NCBI GenBank assembly: GCA_031555315.1
Contig: JAVBUO010000017.1
Location: 20,861-84,860 of the forward strand
Source of the DNA: JAVBJV01 sp031555315
GTDB lineage: Bacteria; Pseudomonadota; Alphaproteobacteria; Acetobacterales; Acetobacteraceae
Direction: 5' to 3'
DNA length: 64,000 nucleotides
The position numbers and the translations under genes are program-made. Under the pieces are notes generated by a model. It saw only the letters and a program-made list of their open reading frames with translations, was not told the DNA's origin and ran no database searches. Of this stretch, positions 42,004-51,371 are shown one piece after another (position 1 is the stretch's first letter; every line of letters starts with the position of its first letter).

Positions 42004-43593
42004 ATGTCAGAAGCACCCGATTACCGCAATGTGAAAGCCTGGCCGTTCGAGGAAGCCGCGAAGATCGCGGCGCGTCTGGCCAAGGCGGGTAAACGGGAAG
42101 CCCTGTTCGAAACCGGCTACGGTCCCTCCGGCCTGCCGCATATCGGCACGTTCGGCGAGGTGGCGCGCACATCGTGGGTGCGGCACGCGTTCCAGCGCAT
42201 GTTCCCGGACATCAAGACCCGCCTGATCGCCTTCAGCGACGACATGGACGGCCTGCGCAAGGTGCCCGACAACGTTCCCAACGGGCAGATGCTGCACGCC
42301 GCGCTCGGCAAGCCGCTGACCTCGGTGCCCGACCCGTTCGGCACGCACGACAGTTTCGGCGCGCACAACAACGCGCGGCTGTGCGCGTTCCTCGATTCCT
42401 TCGGGTTCGAATACGAATTCGCCTCGGCCACCGAATACTACAAGGCCGGGAAGTTCGACGCGGTGCTGAAGCGCGTGCTGGACCGTTACGACGAGATCAT
42501 GGCGGTGATGCTGCCGACGCTGGGCGAGGAACGCCAGGCCACCTACAGCCCGATCCTGCCGATCCACCCGCGCACCGGCCACGTGATGATGGTGCCGATC
42601 CTCGAACGCAAGCTCGACGCGCACACCGTGGTCTGGAAGGACCCCGACAGCGGCGAGAGCTTCGAAACCCCGGTCACCGGCGGGCATTGCAAGCTGCAAT
42701 GGAAGGCCGACTGGGCGATGCGCTGGGTGGCGCTGGGCGTCGATTACGAGATGAACGGCAAGGATCTGATCCCGACCCGCGTGCTGTCGGGGCAGATCGC
42801 CGCCATTCTGGGCGGATCGGTGCCCGAAGGTTTCAATTACGAGCTGTTCCTCGACGAAAACGGCCAGAAGATCAGCAAGTCGAAGGGCAATGGCCTGTCG
42901 GTGGAAGACTGGCTGAAATACGCGCCGCCGGAATCGCTGGCCCTGTTCATGTACGGCGCGCCGCAACGCGCCAAGCGCCTGTATTTCGACGTGATCCCCA
43001 AGGCGGCCGACGAATACCTCGCGCATCAGGAAAAGCTGGCGGCGGCCAACGATCCCGCCAATCCGGCCTGGCATATCCACGACGGCAAGCTGCCGGATCA
43101 CGGCGGCTCGCCGGTGTCGTTCACCATGCTGCTCAACATCGCCTCGGTCGCCAACGCCGATACGCCCGACATCCTGTGGGGCTTCCTGCGCCGCTACGTG
43201 CCCGACGCCTCGCCCGAAGCGATGCCGTTTCTGGCCGGACTGGTCGACCGCGCGGTGCTGTACTATCGCGACTTCGTGAAACCCGCGAAGAAGTTCCGCG
43301 CCCCCAACGCCGTCGAGCGCACCGCGTTGCAGGATCTGTCGGCGACGCTGGCCAAGATCGCCGACGGCGCCGATGCGGCAACGTTGCAGAACGACGTGTT
43401 CGAGGTCGGCAAGCGTCACTTCGCCAAGGAGGCGCTGCGCGACTGGTTCGGCTGTCTGTATCAGGTGCTGCTGGGCCAGCAGGAAGGGCCGCGCTTCGGC
43501 GGGTTCGTGGCGCTGTACGGCGTCGCCAATACGGTGAAACTGATCAACGACGCACTGGCGCGCACCGCGCCCGCCGATGGAGCCGTTGCGTGA
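42004..43593 (+). CDS. lysK: Lysyl-tRNA synthetase, class I
   Basis: This 529-residue enzyme charges tRNA-Lys. The class I signatures are GPSGLPHIGTF (HIGT at 46-49) and KISKSKGNG (from residue 289). Class I LysRS is typical of archaea, spirochaetes and alphaproteobacteria and replaces the class II enzyme. The ATG at 42004 was chosen; an in-frame TTG at 41992 is possible. It overlaps the MprF-like gene by 4 bp (GTGA), so charging of tRNA-Lys and the membrane protein are expressed together. Confidence 0.97.
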   Translation: MSEAPDYRNVKAWPFEEAAKIAARLAKAGKREALFETGYGPSGLPHIGTFGEVARTSWVRHAFQRMFPDIKTRLIAFSDDMDGLRKVPDNVPNGQMLHAALGKPLTSVPDPFGTHDSFGAHNNARLCAFLDSFGFEYEFASATEYYKAGKFDAVLKRVLDRYDEIMAVMLPTLGEERQATYSPILPIHPRTGHVMMVPILERKLDAHTVVWKDPDSGESFETPVTGGHCKLQWKADWAMRWVALGVDYEMNGKDLIPTRVLSGQIAAILGGSVPEGFNYELFLDENGQKISKSKGNGLSVEDWLKYAPPESLALFMYGAPQRAKRLYFDVIPKAADEYLAHQEKLAAANDPANPAWHIHDGKLPDHGGSPVSFTMLLNIASVANADTPDILWGFLRRYVPDASPEAMPFLAGLVDRAVLYYRDFVKPAKKFRAPNAVERTALQDLSATLAKIADGADAATLQNDVFEVGKRHFAKEALRDWFGCLYQVLLGQQEGPRFGGFVALYGVANTVKLINDALARTAPADGAVA

Positions 43594-45542
43594 AAACCCG
43601 CCTGCTCGGACTGCTGAAGACGTACGGGCTGACGGCAATCGGCCTGTGTCTGCTGGTCGCCGCCGTCTGGGTGGTAAAAGAAAAATTCGGCAACCTGCGG
43701 CTGTCGGAAATCCAGGCGGCGATCGGTGCGTTTCCGCTGCGCGCCATCGTGCTGTCGGGCCTGTGGACGGTGCTCGCCTATATCATCCTGACGTTCTACG
43801 ACCTTCTGGCGACGCGCTACGTCAAACATCCGGTGTCGTATCCGCGCGTCGCGCTGGCTGCGTGCTGTGCCTATACGTTTGCGCACAATCTGGGCTTCGC
43901 CGCCGTCTCGGGGGCCGCCACGCGCTATCGCCTGTATGCGCAATGGGGGCTGACACCGATGCAGATCGCCGGCGTCGTCGCATTCTGCAGCCTGACTTTC
44001 GGGCTGGGCGCCATGGTGCTGGGCGGTTTCGTCCTGTTCACCGAACCGGCCGAGATCCCGGTGTTCAAGGAACTTCCAACCTGGCTCTGCTACCTGATCG
44101 GTATCGGGCTGTGGGGGGTGGTGGCGATCTACATCTGCATCAGCATGTTCTGGCGGCGGCCAGTGCGCGGCTTCGGCGGCGAGCTGATGCTGCCGGATGT
44201 AAAGATGGCGGGTGCGCAGGTGCTGCTGGCCACGGTGGACCTCGCCGCGACCGCGCTGATCTTCTGGGCATTGCTGCCGGAAGCGCCGGGCCTGACCTAC
44301 TGGCACTTCGTCGGCGTCTATCTGCTGGCCTATTCCGCCGGACTGGCCGCGCATCTGCCGGGCGGCATCGGCGTGTTCGACACGGCGATGGCGGTAGGTC
44401 TGTCGCCATGGCTGCCTGCGCCGACCATCTTCGCAGCGATCATCATCTTCCGGCTCTGGTACTACCTGATCCCGATGGCGATCGCCGGTGTCGCCTTCGC
44501 GGCGCACGAACTGCGCGGCGTGCGCCGCTTCGCCGTCTCGGTCGATCCGTTCGTGGTGCCGATTCTGTCGGGTTTCACCGCCATCGCCGGCGCGATCCTG
44601 CTGTTCGAGGGCGCGCGCGGCGGGGCTGGAAACCTGATGGGCGGCTGGCTGCTGCAACTGTCCAAGCTCGGCGCCAGCCTGACCGGCGGGGCGCTGCTGC
44701 TGCTGGCCTGGGGGCTTCTGCGGCGCGTCACCATGGCGTGGCTCGGCGTGGTCACCCTGCTGATCGTCGGCGCGGGGCTGGCGGTTCTGAAAGGCGTCGA
44801 CTGGTTCATCCCGGTCACCCTGCTGGCCATGGCACTGCTGCTCTGGCCGTTCCGCAGCAGTTTCTATCGCGACACACGGCTGCGCCACGAGCCCTTCTCG
44901 CTCGGCGGCATCGTACCCTTGCTGGCGGTGCTGGTCTGTTCGGTCGGCATCGCGCTGTTCACACATCGCCAGTTACTGGCGAAAACCCATGCGTGGTGGG
45001 AAATCCCGTTCCATTCCGACACGCCGCTGGAGCTGCAGGTCAGCATCGTGCTCGGCGCGCTGCTGCTGCTGCTGGCATTGTGGCGGATGCTGCGGCCGGT
45101 ACTGGTCGAGGTGCAGCCCCTCGATGCCGCGGCGCGCGCCGATCTCGCCCGGCGCGGCATCTCTCTGCCGCCCGAAGCCGCGCGCTCGGATGCCGATTGC
45201 ATCGTCTGGGGCGAAGCCCGCAAGGCCGCGCTGATCTACAAACGCTTCCCGCACATCTGGGTCGCTGTCGGCGATCCGGCCGGCGATGTAACCGACCGGG
45301 TGGCGGCGATCTGGCGGTTTCGCGACCTGTGCGAACAGCACAATGTCGATCCGGCGATCTGGCTGGCCGGGCCGCGTTACCTGAAAGTCTATGCCGATAT
45401 CGGTCTGTCCGCGTTCGCCCTGGGCAGCGACGGCCAACCCCTGCCCGAACATCAGACCGACACGCCACAAACCAACTGGTACCTGGTCTGCGCAGCGGAA
45501 CGCGACCTGACGACCCTGCTGCCGGTACTGCCGCGGCTGTAA
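43590..45542 (+). CDS. MprF/YbhN-like flippase with incomplete DUF2156 domain
   Basis: A 650-residue protein starting with GTG in the lysK stop. The first about 490 residues are a polytopic membrane domain of the UPF0104/MprF flippase type (NLGFAAVSGAATRYRLYAQW; GGIGVFDTAMAVGLSPWLP; FRLWYYLIPMAIAG). The C-terminal about 150 residues match the first half of the MprF acyltransferase region (KAALIYKRFPHIWVAVGDPA; LKVYADIGLSAFALG), but the second half seen in full MprF (about 850 residues) is missing. Full MprF uses Lys-tRNA to make lysyl-phosphatidylglycerol. This version may keep lipid flipping without synthesis. No remnant follows downstream. Confidence 0.85.
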   Translation: MKTRLLGLLKTYGLTAIGLCLLVAAVWVVKEKFGNLRLSEIQAAIGAFPLRAIVLSGLWTVLAYIILTFYDLLATRYVKHPVSYPRVALAACCAYTFAHNLGFAAVSGAATRYRLYAQWGLTPMQIAGVVAFCSLTFGLGAMVLGGFVLFTEPAEIPVFKELPTWLCYLIGIGLWGVVAIYICISMFWRRPVRGFGGELMLPDVKMAGAQVLLATVDLAATALIFWALLPEAPGLTYWHFVGVYLLAYSAGLAAHLPGGIGVFDTAMAVGLSPWLPAPTIFAAIIIFRLWYYLIPMAIAGVAFAAHELRGVRRFAVSVDPFVVPILSGFTAIAGAILLFEGARGGAGNLMGGWLLQLSKLGASLTGGALLLLAWGLLRRVTMAWLGVVTLLIVGAGLAVLKGVDWFIPVTLLAMALLLWPFRSSFYRDTRLRHEPFSLGGIVPLLAVLVCSVGIALFTHRQLLAKTHAWWEIPFHSDTPLELQVSIVLGALLLLLALWRMLRPVLVEVQPLDAAARADLARRGISLPPEAARSDADCIVWGEARKAALIYKRFPHIWVAVGDPAGDVTDRVAAIWRFRDLCEQHNVDPAIWLAGPRYLKVYADIGLSAFALGSDGQPLPEHQTDTPQTNWYLVCAAERDLTTLLPVLPRL

Positions 45543-45545
45543 CCC

Positions 45546-46121
45546 ATGGCACATACACCGCAATCCGTTCTGGACTTCTGGTTCTCGACTGAAACCCGGC
45601 CGCGCTGGTTCGCGCGAGATACCGCGTTCGACATGGAAATCCAGACCAGATTCGGCGCCATGGTGCAAACGGCGCTGCACGGCGGTTACAGCGCATGGGA
45701 AAACAATGCCCCCGGCAGTCTTGCTCTGCTGATCCTGCTCGACCAGCTCACCCGCAACATCCATCGCGGAACTGCGCAGGCTTTCGCCGGCGACCCGCGC
45801 GCCCGTGCCGTTGCCGCACACGCGCTCGCACAGAGCTTCGACCAGCAGATGCCGCTCGTGCAGCGGATCTTCTTTTACCTACCGTTCGAACACAGCGAAG
45901 ACAGTGCGGACCAAACCCGTTCGGTGCAGTTGTTCACGAGACTGCGCGATCAGGCGGCGCCCGCCGAACTGGATGAAGCCGAGAATTATCTGCACTATGC
46001 TCAGGCACACGCCGATGTCATCGCGCGCTTCGGACGCTTCCCGCACCGCAATGCCGCTCTGGCGCGTAATACGACACCGGACGAAGCGGAATTCCTGACC
46101 CGCCCCGGATCATCCTTCTAA
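45546..46121 (+). CDS. DUF924 family protein
   Basis: A 191-residue helical protein starting MAHTPQSVLDFWFSTETRPR. It carries the family motifs LALLILLDQLTRNIHRGTAQ, MPLVQRIFFYLPFEHSED and FPHRNAALARNTTPDEAEFL. DUF924 proteins are TPR-like and uncharacterised. It starts 3 bp after the MprF-like stop, so it should share the lysK transcript. A short gap and a convergent FNR-like gene follow. Confidence 0.93.
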   Translation: MAHTPQSVLDFWFSTETRPRWFARDTAFDMEIQTRFGAMVQTALHGGYSAWENNAPGSLALLILLDQLTRNIHRGTAQAFAGDPRARAVAAHALAQSFDQQMPLVQRIFFYLPFEHSEDSADQTRSVQLFTRLRDQAAPAELDEAENYLHYAQAHADVIARFGRFPHRNAALARNTTPDEAEFLTRPGSSF

Positions 46122-46170
46122 TCTGCTGTTATTTTTCTGATTATCCCATGCTCTGCGCAGCATGGGCGCC

Positions 46171-46956
46171 TTACAGGATGTTCGCCATTTCCAGGTAGGA
46201 ATCGTCCCATCCGGCCAGCGTGACAAGCGCCGTGCGATTGTGCAGGGCCAGCTTGCCATCCTTCAGAGTCAGCATGTTTTCCTTGCGCATTTCCGCCAGA
46301 GCGCGATTGGTGTGCTCCACCGTCAGCCCCACGGCATCGGCGATATGCGCCTGCTTCAGTGGCACCAGGCATCCGCCGCAGCTCAGCACCAGTCCGCGCT
46401 GCTTCAGCCGCGTGTGCAGTTCCAGCATCAGATGCGCAACACGCCCAGCCGCGCTACGCCGCCCCAGACTGGACAGGCGTTCGGCCAGCATGGCGCGATC
46501 GTGCATCACCACACTGGCGAATCCCAATGCCATACAGGGATCCTGACGAATGAGATTCCTGATCCGGTTGTAAGGCATCACGCACAGCGACACATCGGTA
46601 GCGGCCTCGACGCCGTGCGAAACCTGCCCGCGTCCCATGCTTTCGACGCCCAGCATGTCACCTGGCAGATGCAGTTCCAGAATCTGCCGCCGCCCTTCCG
46701 GTGTGATGACGAAGGTGAAAGCCCAGCCGCTTTCCAGAACAAACAGGGTCTCGGAGTCATCTCCGCTTTCCAGCACCGCCTGCCCTGCCCTTAGCAGCCG
46801 GCTACCGGTGCGTATGCGGTTCATTTCAGCCAGCAGTTCCTGACTCGCCTCGCGGCACAGCGACCACTGCCGTGTCGCACAATCCTGACATCGCCCTCGT
46901 GGGAATCGCTGCGCATCTTCGTACGCGGACGCCCCCCCAGTACCTCGATACAACAT
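46171..46956 (-). CDS. Crp/Fnr-family oxygen-sensing regulator (FnrN/FnrL-like)
   Basis: A 261-residue protein. Cys23, Cys26 and Cys34 (CQDCATRQWSLC) plus Cys125 (DVSLCVMPYN) match the four ligands of the oxygen-labile 4Fe-4S cluster in FNR proteins, in the CX2CX7C form of alphaproteobacterial FnrN/FnrL. The cNMP-like core holds FVLESGWAFTFVITPEGRRQ. The C-terminal HTH has the recognition helix LTVEHTNRALAEM (E-x-x-N-R; FNR has E-x-x-S-R). It should activate genes under low oxygen. It is a single gene; no perfect FNR box was found in its upstream region. Confidence 0.9.
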   Translation of the reverse strand: MLYRGTGGASAYEDAQRFPRGRCQDCATRQWSLCREASQELLAEMNRIRTGSRLLRAGQAVLESGDDSETLFVLESGWAFTFVITPEGRRQILELHLPGDMLGVESMGRGQVSHGVEAATDVSLCVMPYNRIRNLIRQDPCMALGFASVVMHDRAMLAERLSSLGRRSAAGRVAHLMLELHTRLKQRGLVLSCGGCLVPLKQAHIADAVGLTVEHTNRALAEMRKENMLTLKDGKLALHNRTALVTLAGWDDSYLEMANIL

Positions 46957-47083
46957 CGCTCGCTACAACCCAATCTGCTTGATAGCAGTCTATCGTAATG
47001 AACCGCAGATTACATCTGCCTCACTGCCCAACGGTGTATTTTTTCGCTCTTATCATAAAATTAGAATGCGGATGTTGCGTTAA

Positions 47084-47680
47084 TCAAACACGTTGGCGCA
47101 ATCGCGCTTCCAGTTGTCCGAAACATCCCACAAGAGCCTCGACCATAGCCTGCGCTTCCCCTTCAGCTCCAGACTGATGTACGGTTGTCTCAGCAGAAAA
47201 TTCTTCCTGCAACAAAATGTTACCCGGACCACGGCGCATATCCAGTACCAGTACCGTGATACGCGCCCGTGCCTTGCGCGGCTGCGGCAGCACGATCAGT
47301 TCGGTCAGCGTCGCCTCGAGGCTCCAGTCCGCCTGCGCGCGGCTGCCCGGCGAGACCACCGCGCCGAACAGACCCGACTGCCCCAGCCAGCGACGCATCG
47401 CATCGCCCACTGCCTCTTCGGGGGGCACCGCCCACTCCTCCCAGAACGACACATCGAGCGTTCCGTCGGCACGCAGCCGGCGCAGGCCGCGCACTTCCAG
47501 CCCGCCGGCCGCCTGCACGCTGCGCACCAGCAGAATCTTCCCGTTCCGGCGCGCCGGCCGCGCACCCGGCCTTACCGGCGCCAATGGAAAGACGCGCCGC
47601 TCGGCATAGGGGCGTTCGGACAATCCGGAACATGCCGCCAGCAGGGCGGGAACGGTAAACAGACAGGCGCGGCGCTTCAT
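47084..47680 (-). CDS. ABC-type transport auxiliary lipoprotein, PqiC-like
   Basis: A 198-residue protein. The signal MKRRACLFTVPALLAACSG ends in a lipobox (LAAC). The domain contains KILLVRSVQAAGGLEVRGLR, GDAMRRWLGQSGLFGAVVSP and a C-terminal ALVGCFGQLEARL helix, as in the ABC_trans_aux family. PqiC/YmbA proteins sit on the outer membrane beside MCE proteins. It overlaps the MlaD-like gene by 4 bp and closes the lipid transport operon. Confidence 0.85.
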   Translation of the reverse strand: MKRRACLFTVPALLAACSGLSERPYAERRVFPLAPVRPGARPARRNGKILLVRSVQAAGGLEVRGLRRLRADGTLDVSFWEEWAVPPEEAVGDAMRRWLGQSGLFGAVVSPGSRAQADWSLEATLTELIVLPQPRKARARITVLVLDMRRGPGNILLQEEFSAETTVHQSGAEGEAQAMVEALVGCFGQLEARLRQRV

Positions 47681-48690
47681 GGGCGGGACTCCGTTGAGCG
47701 GACAGATTCACGTGGCGGCGCGCCGCCGAACAGCACCTGGGACGGGTACTGTCGCAACAGTTCGCTGGTGGCGCGCAGATTGGCCAGTGTGGCGCGCGCA
47801 TCGCGTAGAATGGGCTCCATGTCTCGCCCCACATCGGCGACGCGCGAATCCGTGCGTCGAACGAGAGCATCCAGCGCGACAATCAGGGCCGGCAGTCTTT
47901 CAGAGGCCGCGGTCACCGAGCGCAGCGTGTTACGCAGTTCGGGACCATCGGTCACTCCGCGCAATGCCGCCGCCGAGGTGCGCAGATCCGTCATCACGCC
48001 AGGCAGATCCGCTTGTTCCGCCGCTTGATGCAAGGTCTGCAGCAGTCCCTTCGCCTCGGCCATCGCCCCCGCCAGTTCACCATTCTGCAACTGGCCGCGC
48101 AAATCGGTCACCAATCCGCCGATGTTGGCAACCAGCCCTACGAAGTCGACCGATTCCAGGCGTTCCAGAAATCGCTCCGCGGCGCTTTGCACCTGGGTGA
48201 TGGTACTGGGGATCGACGGAACATAATCGTAGCGCGGCGCCCACGGCACCGAATGTATCGGATAGCGTCCCCGAGAAACGAAATTCGCCTCGATATACGT
48301 CACCCCGGTAATCCCCTGGCTGGCCATCTGCAGCCGCAGACCGCTATCGACCAGTTGCCCGGGCGTGGCGACCGGCGCCATGTCGCCCGATATTTCCATC
48401 CGCACATAAACCATCTGCCATTTCGGGTCGTCCTGGACCGATCCCTGATGATGATACGCGCTGCTCACCAGCCCGATCTCGCGCACACGGCCAACCGTCA
48501 CGCCGCGGAATTTCACCGGCGCACCGATATCCAGCCCCTGCACGGTCTCGGAGAAATAGGTTTCGATCATACGGGTATTGCTGCTCTTCAGAATGCTGTC
48601 GCCCGCCAGCAGCAGAATGCCACCCACCAGCATCCCCAGCCCCAGAACGACCAGCATTCCCACACGGATATAAAGACTGCGCGATTCCAT
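47677..48690 (-). CDS. MCE/MlaD-family periplasmic lipid-binding protein
   Basis: A 337-residue protein with an N-terminal membrane anchor (YIRVGMLVVLGLGMLVGGIL). A single MCE domain (about 40-120) follows, with YFSETVQGLDIGAPVKFRGV and VGRVREIGLV. A long helical C-terminal region (about 165-330: ERLESVDFVGLVANIGGLVT; ERLPALIVALDALVRRTDSR) could form a tube-like coiled coil. MCE rings carry phospholipids between inner and outer membrane. Confidence 0.93.
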   Translation of the reverse strand: MESRSLYIRVGMLVVLGLGMLVGGILLLAGDSILKSSNTRMIETYFSETVQGLDIGAPVKFRGVTVGRVREIGLVSSAYHHQGSVQDDPKWQMVYVRMEISGDMAPVATPGQLVDSGLRLQMASQGITGVTYIEANFVSRGRYPIHSVPWAPRYDYVPSIPSTITQVQSAAERFLERLESVDFVGLVANIGGLVTDLRGQLQNGELAGAMAEAKGLLQTLHQAAEQADLPGVMTDLRTSAAALRGVTDGPELRNTLRSVTAASERLPALIVALDALVRRTDSRVADVGRDMEPILRDARATLANLRATSELLRQYPSQVLFGGAPPRESVRSTESRP

Positions 48691-48698
48691 ACCGATAC

Positions 48699-49487
48699 CT
48701 ATTCTGTCAGGGCTTCTCTGCGAAAAAACGCGCGCACGATTGGCTGTTCGGCCGTATCGCGCAAGACACGCGGGTCACCTTCGGCAATAATCCCGCGCGC
48801 CTGTTTGTCTAGCATGATACAGCGATCGGCGATCGCCAGAATCGATTGCAGTTCATGCGTCACGATGACGAACGTCGCCCCCACCGTGCGCCGCAGGTCG
48901 AGGATCAGTTCATCCAGTCCCGCCGCGGTGATCGGATCCAGCCCCGCCGACGGTTCGTCCAGAAACAGCAGCGGCGGGTCCAGCGCCAATGCGCGCGCGA
49001 TCCCGGCACGCTTCATCATCCCGCCCGAAATCTCCGCCGGCTTGCGATCCGCCGCATCGGCCAGCCCGACCAGCCCCAGCTTGGTGCGCGCCACCGCTTC
49101 GCGCGCATCGGGCGACAAGCTGGTGAAAGTTTCCAGCGGCAGCATCACATTCTGCAACAGTGTCAGGCTGCCGAACAGCGCCCCGGACTGGAACATCACA
49201 CCCATTTGACGCAAATGCGCGCGCCGCGCGGCACTGCTCAGCTTGGCCAGCTCGGACCCCATGACCTCGATACTGCCGGCACTGGGTTTGTACAGCCCGA
49301 TGATCAGCTTCAGCAGCGTGGACTTCCCGCATCCGGATCCGCCGAGGATCACGAACACTTCCCCCTGCGCCACCTCGAAACTGATATTCTCGAACACCGT
49401 GCGCGTGCCGAACTTCTGGGTCAGGCCGCTGATCCGGATGGCCGGAAAAGGTGTGGCGGGGGAAGGTGTGGCGTCTGTCATGGTCAC
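48699..49487 (-). CDS. MlaF-like ATPase of an Mla-type lipid ABC transporter
   Basis: A 262-residue ATPase. Walker A is GGSGCGKSTLLKLI, the signature is ISGGMMKRAGIARAL and Walker B is LLFLDEPSAGLDP. The GGMMKRAG and AGLDPITAAGLDELI forms are typical of MlaF. It energises lipid movement through the MlaE/MCE machine. It overlaps the MlaE-like permease by 4 bp and is 8 bp from the MlaD-like gene. Confidence 0.95.
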   Translation of the reverse strand: MTMTDATPSPATPFPAIRISGLTQKFGTRTVFENISFEVAQGEVFVILGGSGCGKSTLLKLIIGLYKPSAGSIEVMGSELAKLSSAARRAHLRQMGVMFQSGALFGSLTLLQNVMLPLETFTSLSPDAREAVARTKLGLVGLADAADRKPAEISGGMMKRAGIARALALDPPLLFLDEPSAGLDPITAAGLDELILDLRRTVGATFVIVTHELQSILAIADRCIMLDKQARGIIAEGDPRVLRDTAEQPIVRAFFRREALTE

Positions 49488-50584
49488 AGATTCAACTTGT
49501 AGAACACGATACTGAACACACCGTCCAGCAGTACGATTGCGACGATCCCCCCGACCACCGCACCAGTCGTCGACTGACCGACGGCGCGCGGGCCGATCCC
49601 CGTCTTCAGTCCCGCATAACAGCCGATCGCGGCAATCGCCGTCCCAAAGCAGATCGCCTTGAACAACCCGCCAAGAAAATCCGTCAAAGTAACGAAACTG
49701 GTCACCTGATTGACGATGGTGATCACTGGCAAACCGAACCCGGTCATCACCGTCGCCATGCCGATCAGCCCTGCCGCCTCCATCATCAGTGTCAGCACCG
49801 GCATCACGATCATCGCGGCGAGGATTCGCGGCACCACCAGCATCAGCATCGGATCCAGCCCCATCACGGTCATCGCATCGACTTCTTCGTTGACCTTCAT
49901 GGTGCCGATCTCGGCCGCGAACGCCGAACCAGTGCGCCCGGCCAGCACCACCGCCGTCAGCAGTGGTCCCAGCTCACGCAGCAGGCTGATCGCGACCAGG
50001 TTGGGAACGAACAGATCCGCGCCGAATCTGTGCATCGGCACAGCCGACTGAAACGCCAGAATCAACCCGATCAGGAACCCCAGCATGATCACCAACGGCA
50101 GGGCACGCGTGCCGGCCTGATCCGCCTGATCCAACGCGTCGGTAAAACGGATCTCGCCGGGCTTACGCAACAGCCGCAGCCCGGACATCACGCCCTCGCC
50201 CAGATACGCAATGCTGTTGCCCGCATCGCCGACCAGCGAGATCGCCCATTTCCCCACCCGCGCCAGCCAGGGCAATGGCTCTACGGTCTGCGCCCGTGGC
50301 GCATTGGCGGCCGAGCGCGCACGCGCCATCAGAGCCGTGGTCTGATCGCTGATGCCGCGGAGATCCAGCGGCGCGCCATACGCAGCCTCGATCGCCACCA
50401 GCATGGTGGCCCCGGCCGTATCGCACCCATCGATCCGTGACAGATCCAGCGCCAACGCCGCGCCGCGCCGCGCCGCCGCCGCGCGTGTCGCCGTTTCCCA
50501 GACAGGACCAAGCTCCTGCGTTTCCAGCGCGCCCGCAAAAACCAGAAGCGCGCCGTTCTGTTCTATCTGAACCGTGGCTGACAT
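49484..50584 (-). CDS. MlaE-family permease with N-terminal STAS domain
   Basis: A 366-residue protein. Residues 1-100 are STAS-like (LALDLSRIDGCDTAGATMLV), corresponding to a fused MlaB-type subunit. The permease domain (about 125-366) holds the MlaE motif VVLAGRTGSAFAAEIGTMKV, then NEEVDAMTVMGLDPM. The STAS fusion explains why no separate mlaB gene is present. It is the first gene of the operon, divergent from pyrF. Confidence 0.94.
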   Translation of the reverse strand: MSATVQIEQNGALLVFAGALETQELGPVWETATRAAAARRGAALALDLSRIDGCDTAGATMLVAIEAAYGAPLDLRGISDQTTALMARARSAANAPRAQTVEPLPWLARVGKWAISLVGDAGNSIAYLGEGVMSGLRLLRKPGEIRFTDALDQADQAGTRALPLVIMLGFLIGLILAFQSAVPMHRFGADLFVPNLVAISLLRELGPLLTAVVLAGRTGSAFAAEIGTMKVNEEVDAMTVMGLDPMLMLVVPRILAAMIVMPVLTLMMEAAGLIGMATVMTGFGLPVITIVNQVTSFVTLTDFLGGLFKAICFGTAIAAIGCYAGLKTGIGPRAVGQSTTGAVVGGIVAIVLLDGVFSIVFYKLNL

Positions 50585-50660
50585 GCGGCAAACCTACTAA
50601 AAGCACCAGTCTTTGGCGAGACTCTTATCAAGGGCCGGCAAATTATGGCAGATTGCCCCT

Positions 50661-51371
50661 ATGATCCAGCACATACCAAGCGGCCCCGGCCGCATTATCG
50701 CCGCCATCGACACGACTGATCTGACGCAGGCACAGAACCTTGCGCAGCGTATCGCGCCACATATAGGCATGATCAAACTCGGGCTGGAATTCTTCAACAC
50801 ACACGGCCAGGCCGGCGTGCGACAGGTGGCGCAGGGGAATCCGTTCTTCCTCGACCTGAAACTTCACGATATTCCCAACACCGTCGCCGGCGCCGTACGC
50901 GCCGTGTTGCCATGTATGCCCAGCATGCTCACCATTCATGCAAGCGGCGGCGGTGCGATGATCGCCGCGGCGCGCAAGGCGGCTGAAGAGGCCGGCACAA
51001 CGCGCCCGATCCTGCTCGCCGTTACGGTTCTGACCAGCATCGACGCCGCCACACTGGCCAGTATCGGCATAACCGGCACAACTGAACAGCAGGTTCTGCG
51101 GCTGGCGCGCATAGCGCTCGAACACGGCGCAGACGGCCTGGTTTGCAGCGCGCACGAGGCCGGCGCGCTGCGCGCTGCATTCGGCACCGCGCCGGCCCTG
51201 ATCGTCCCCGGCATCCGCCCCGCCGGCAGCGATGCCGCCGACCAGAAGCGCACGATGGAACCCGCCGCGGCGATCGCCGCCGGCGCCGACTGGCTGGTGA
51301 TCGGCCGGCCGATCACCCAGGCGCCCGATCCTGCGGCGGCAGCGGCCGCCATTGCGGCAGCGCTGTCATGA
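50661..51371 (+). CDS. pyrF: Orotidine-5'-phosphate decarboxylase
   Basis: This enzyme makes UMP in pyrimidine synthesis. Its 236 residues carry the catalytic Asp/Lys motif FLDLKLHDIPNTV, LTIHASGGGAMI, and IVPGIRPAGSDAADQKR, which binds phosphate, at usual spacing. The start ATG at 50661 was chosen since IIAAIDTTDL follows; an upstream ATG at 50613 would reach into the promoter region. It overlaps trpF by 4 bp (ATGA). Confidence 0.96.
   Translation: MIQHIPSGPGRIIAAIDTTDLTQAQNLAQRIAPHIGMIKLGLEFFNTHGQAGVRQVAQGNPFFLDLKLHDIPNTVAGAVRAVLPCMPSMLTIHASGGGAMIAAARKAAEEAGTTRPILLAVTVLTSIDAATLASIGITGTTEQQVLRLARIALEHGADGLVCSAHEAGALRAAFGTAPALIVPGIRPAGSDAADQKRTMEPAAAIAAGADWLVIGRPITQAPDPAAAAAAIAAALS

Noticed and set aside
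42174..43589. N-terminal extension of the MprF-like protein into lysK
   Set aside because: The upstream part is an Arg-rich shadow of lysK; the hydrophobic domain begins at the GTG at 43590, which overlaps the lysK stop.
46957..47083. FNR box upstream of the FNR-like gene
   Set aside because: TTGAT and ATCAA halves occur, but not at the required 4-base spacing in one site.
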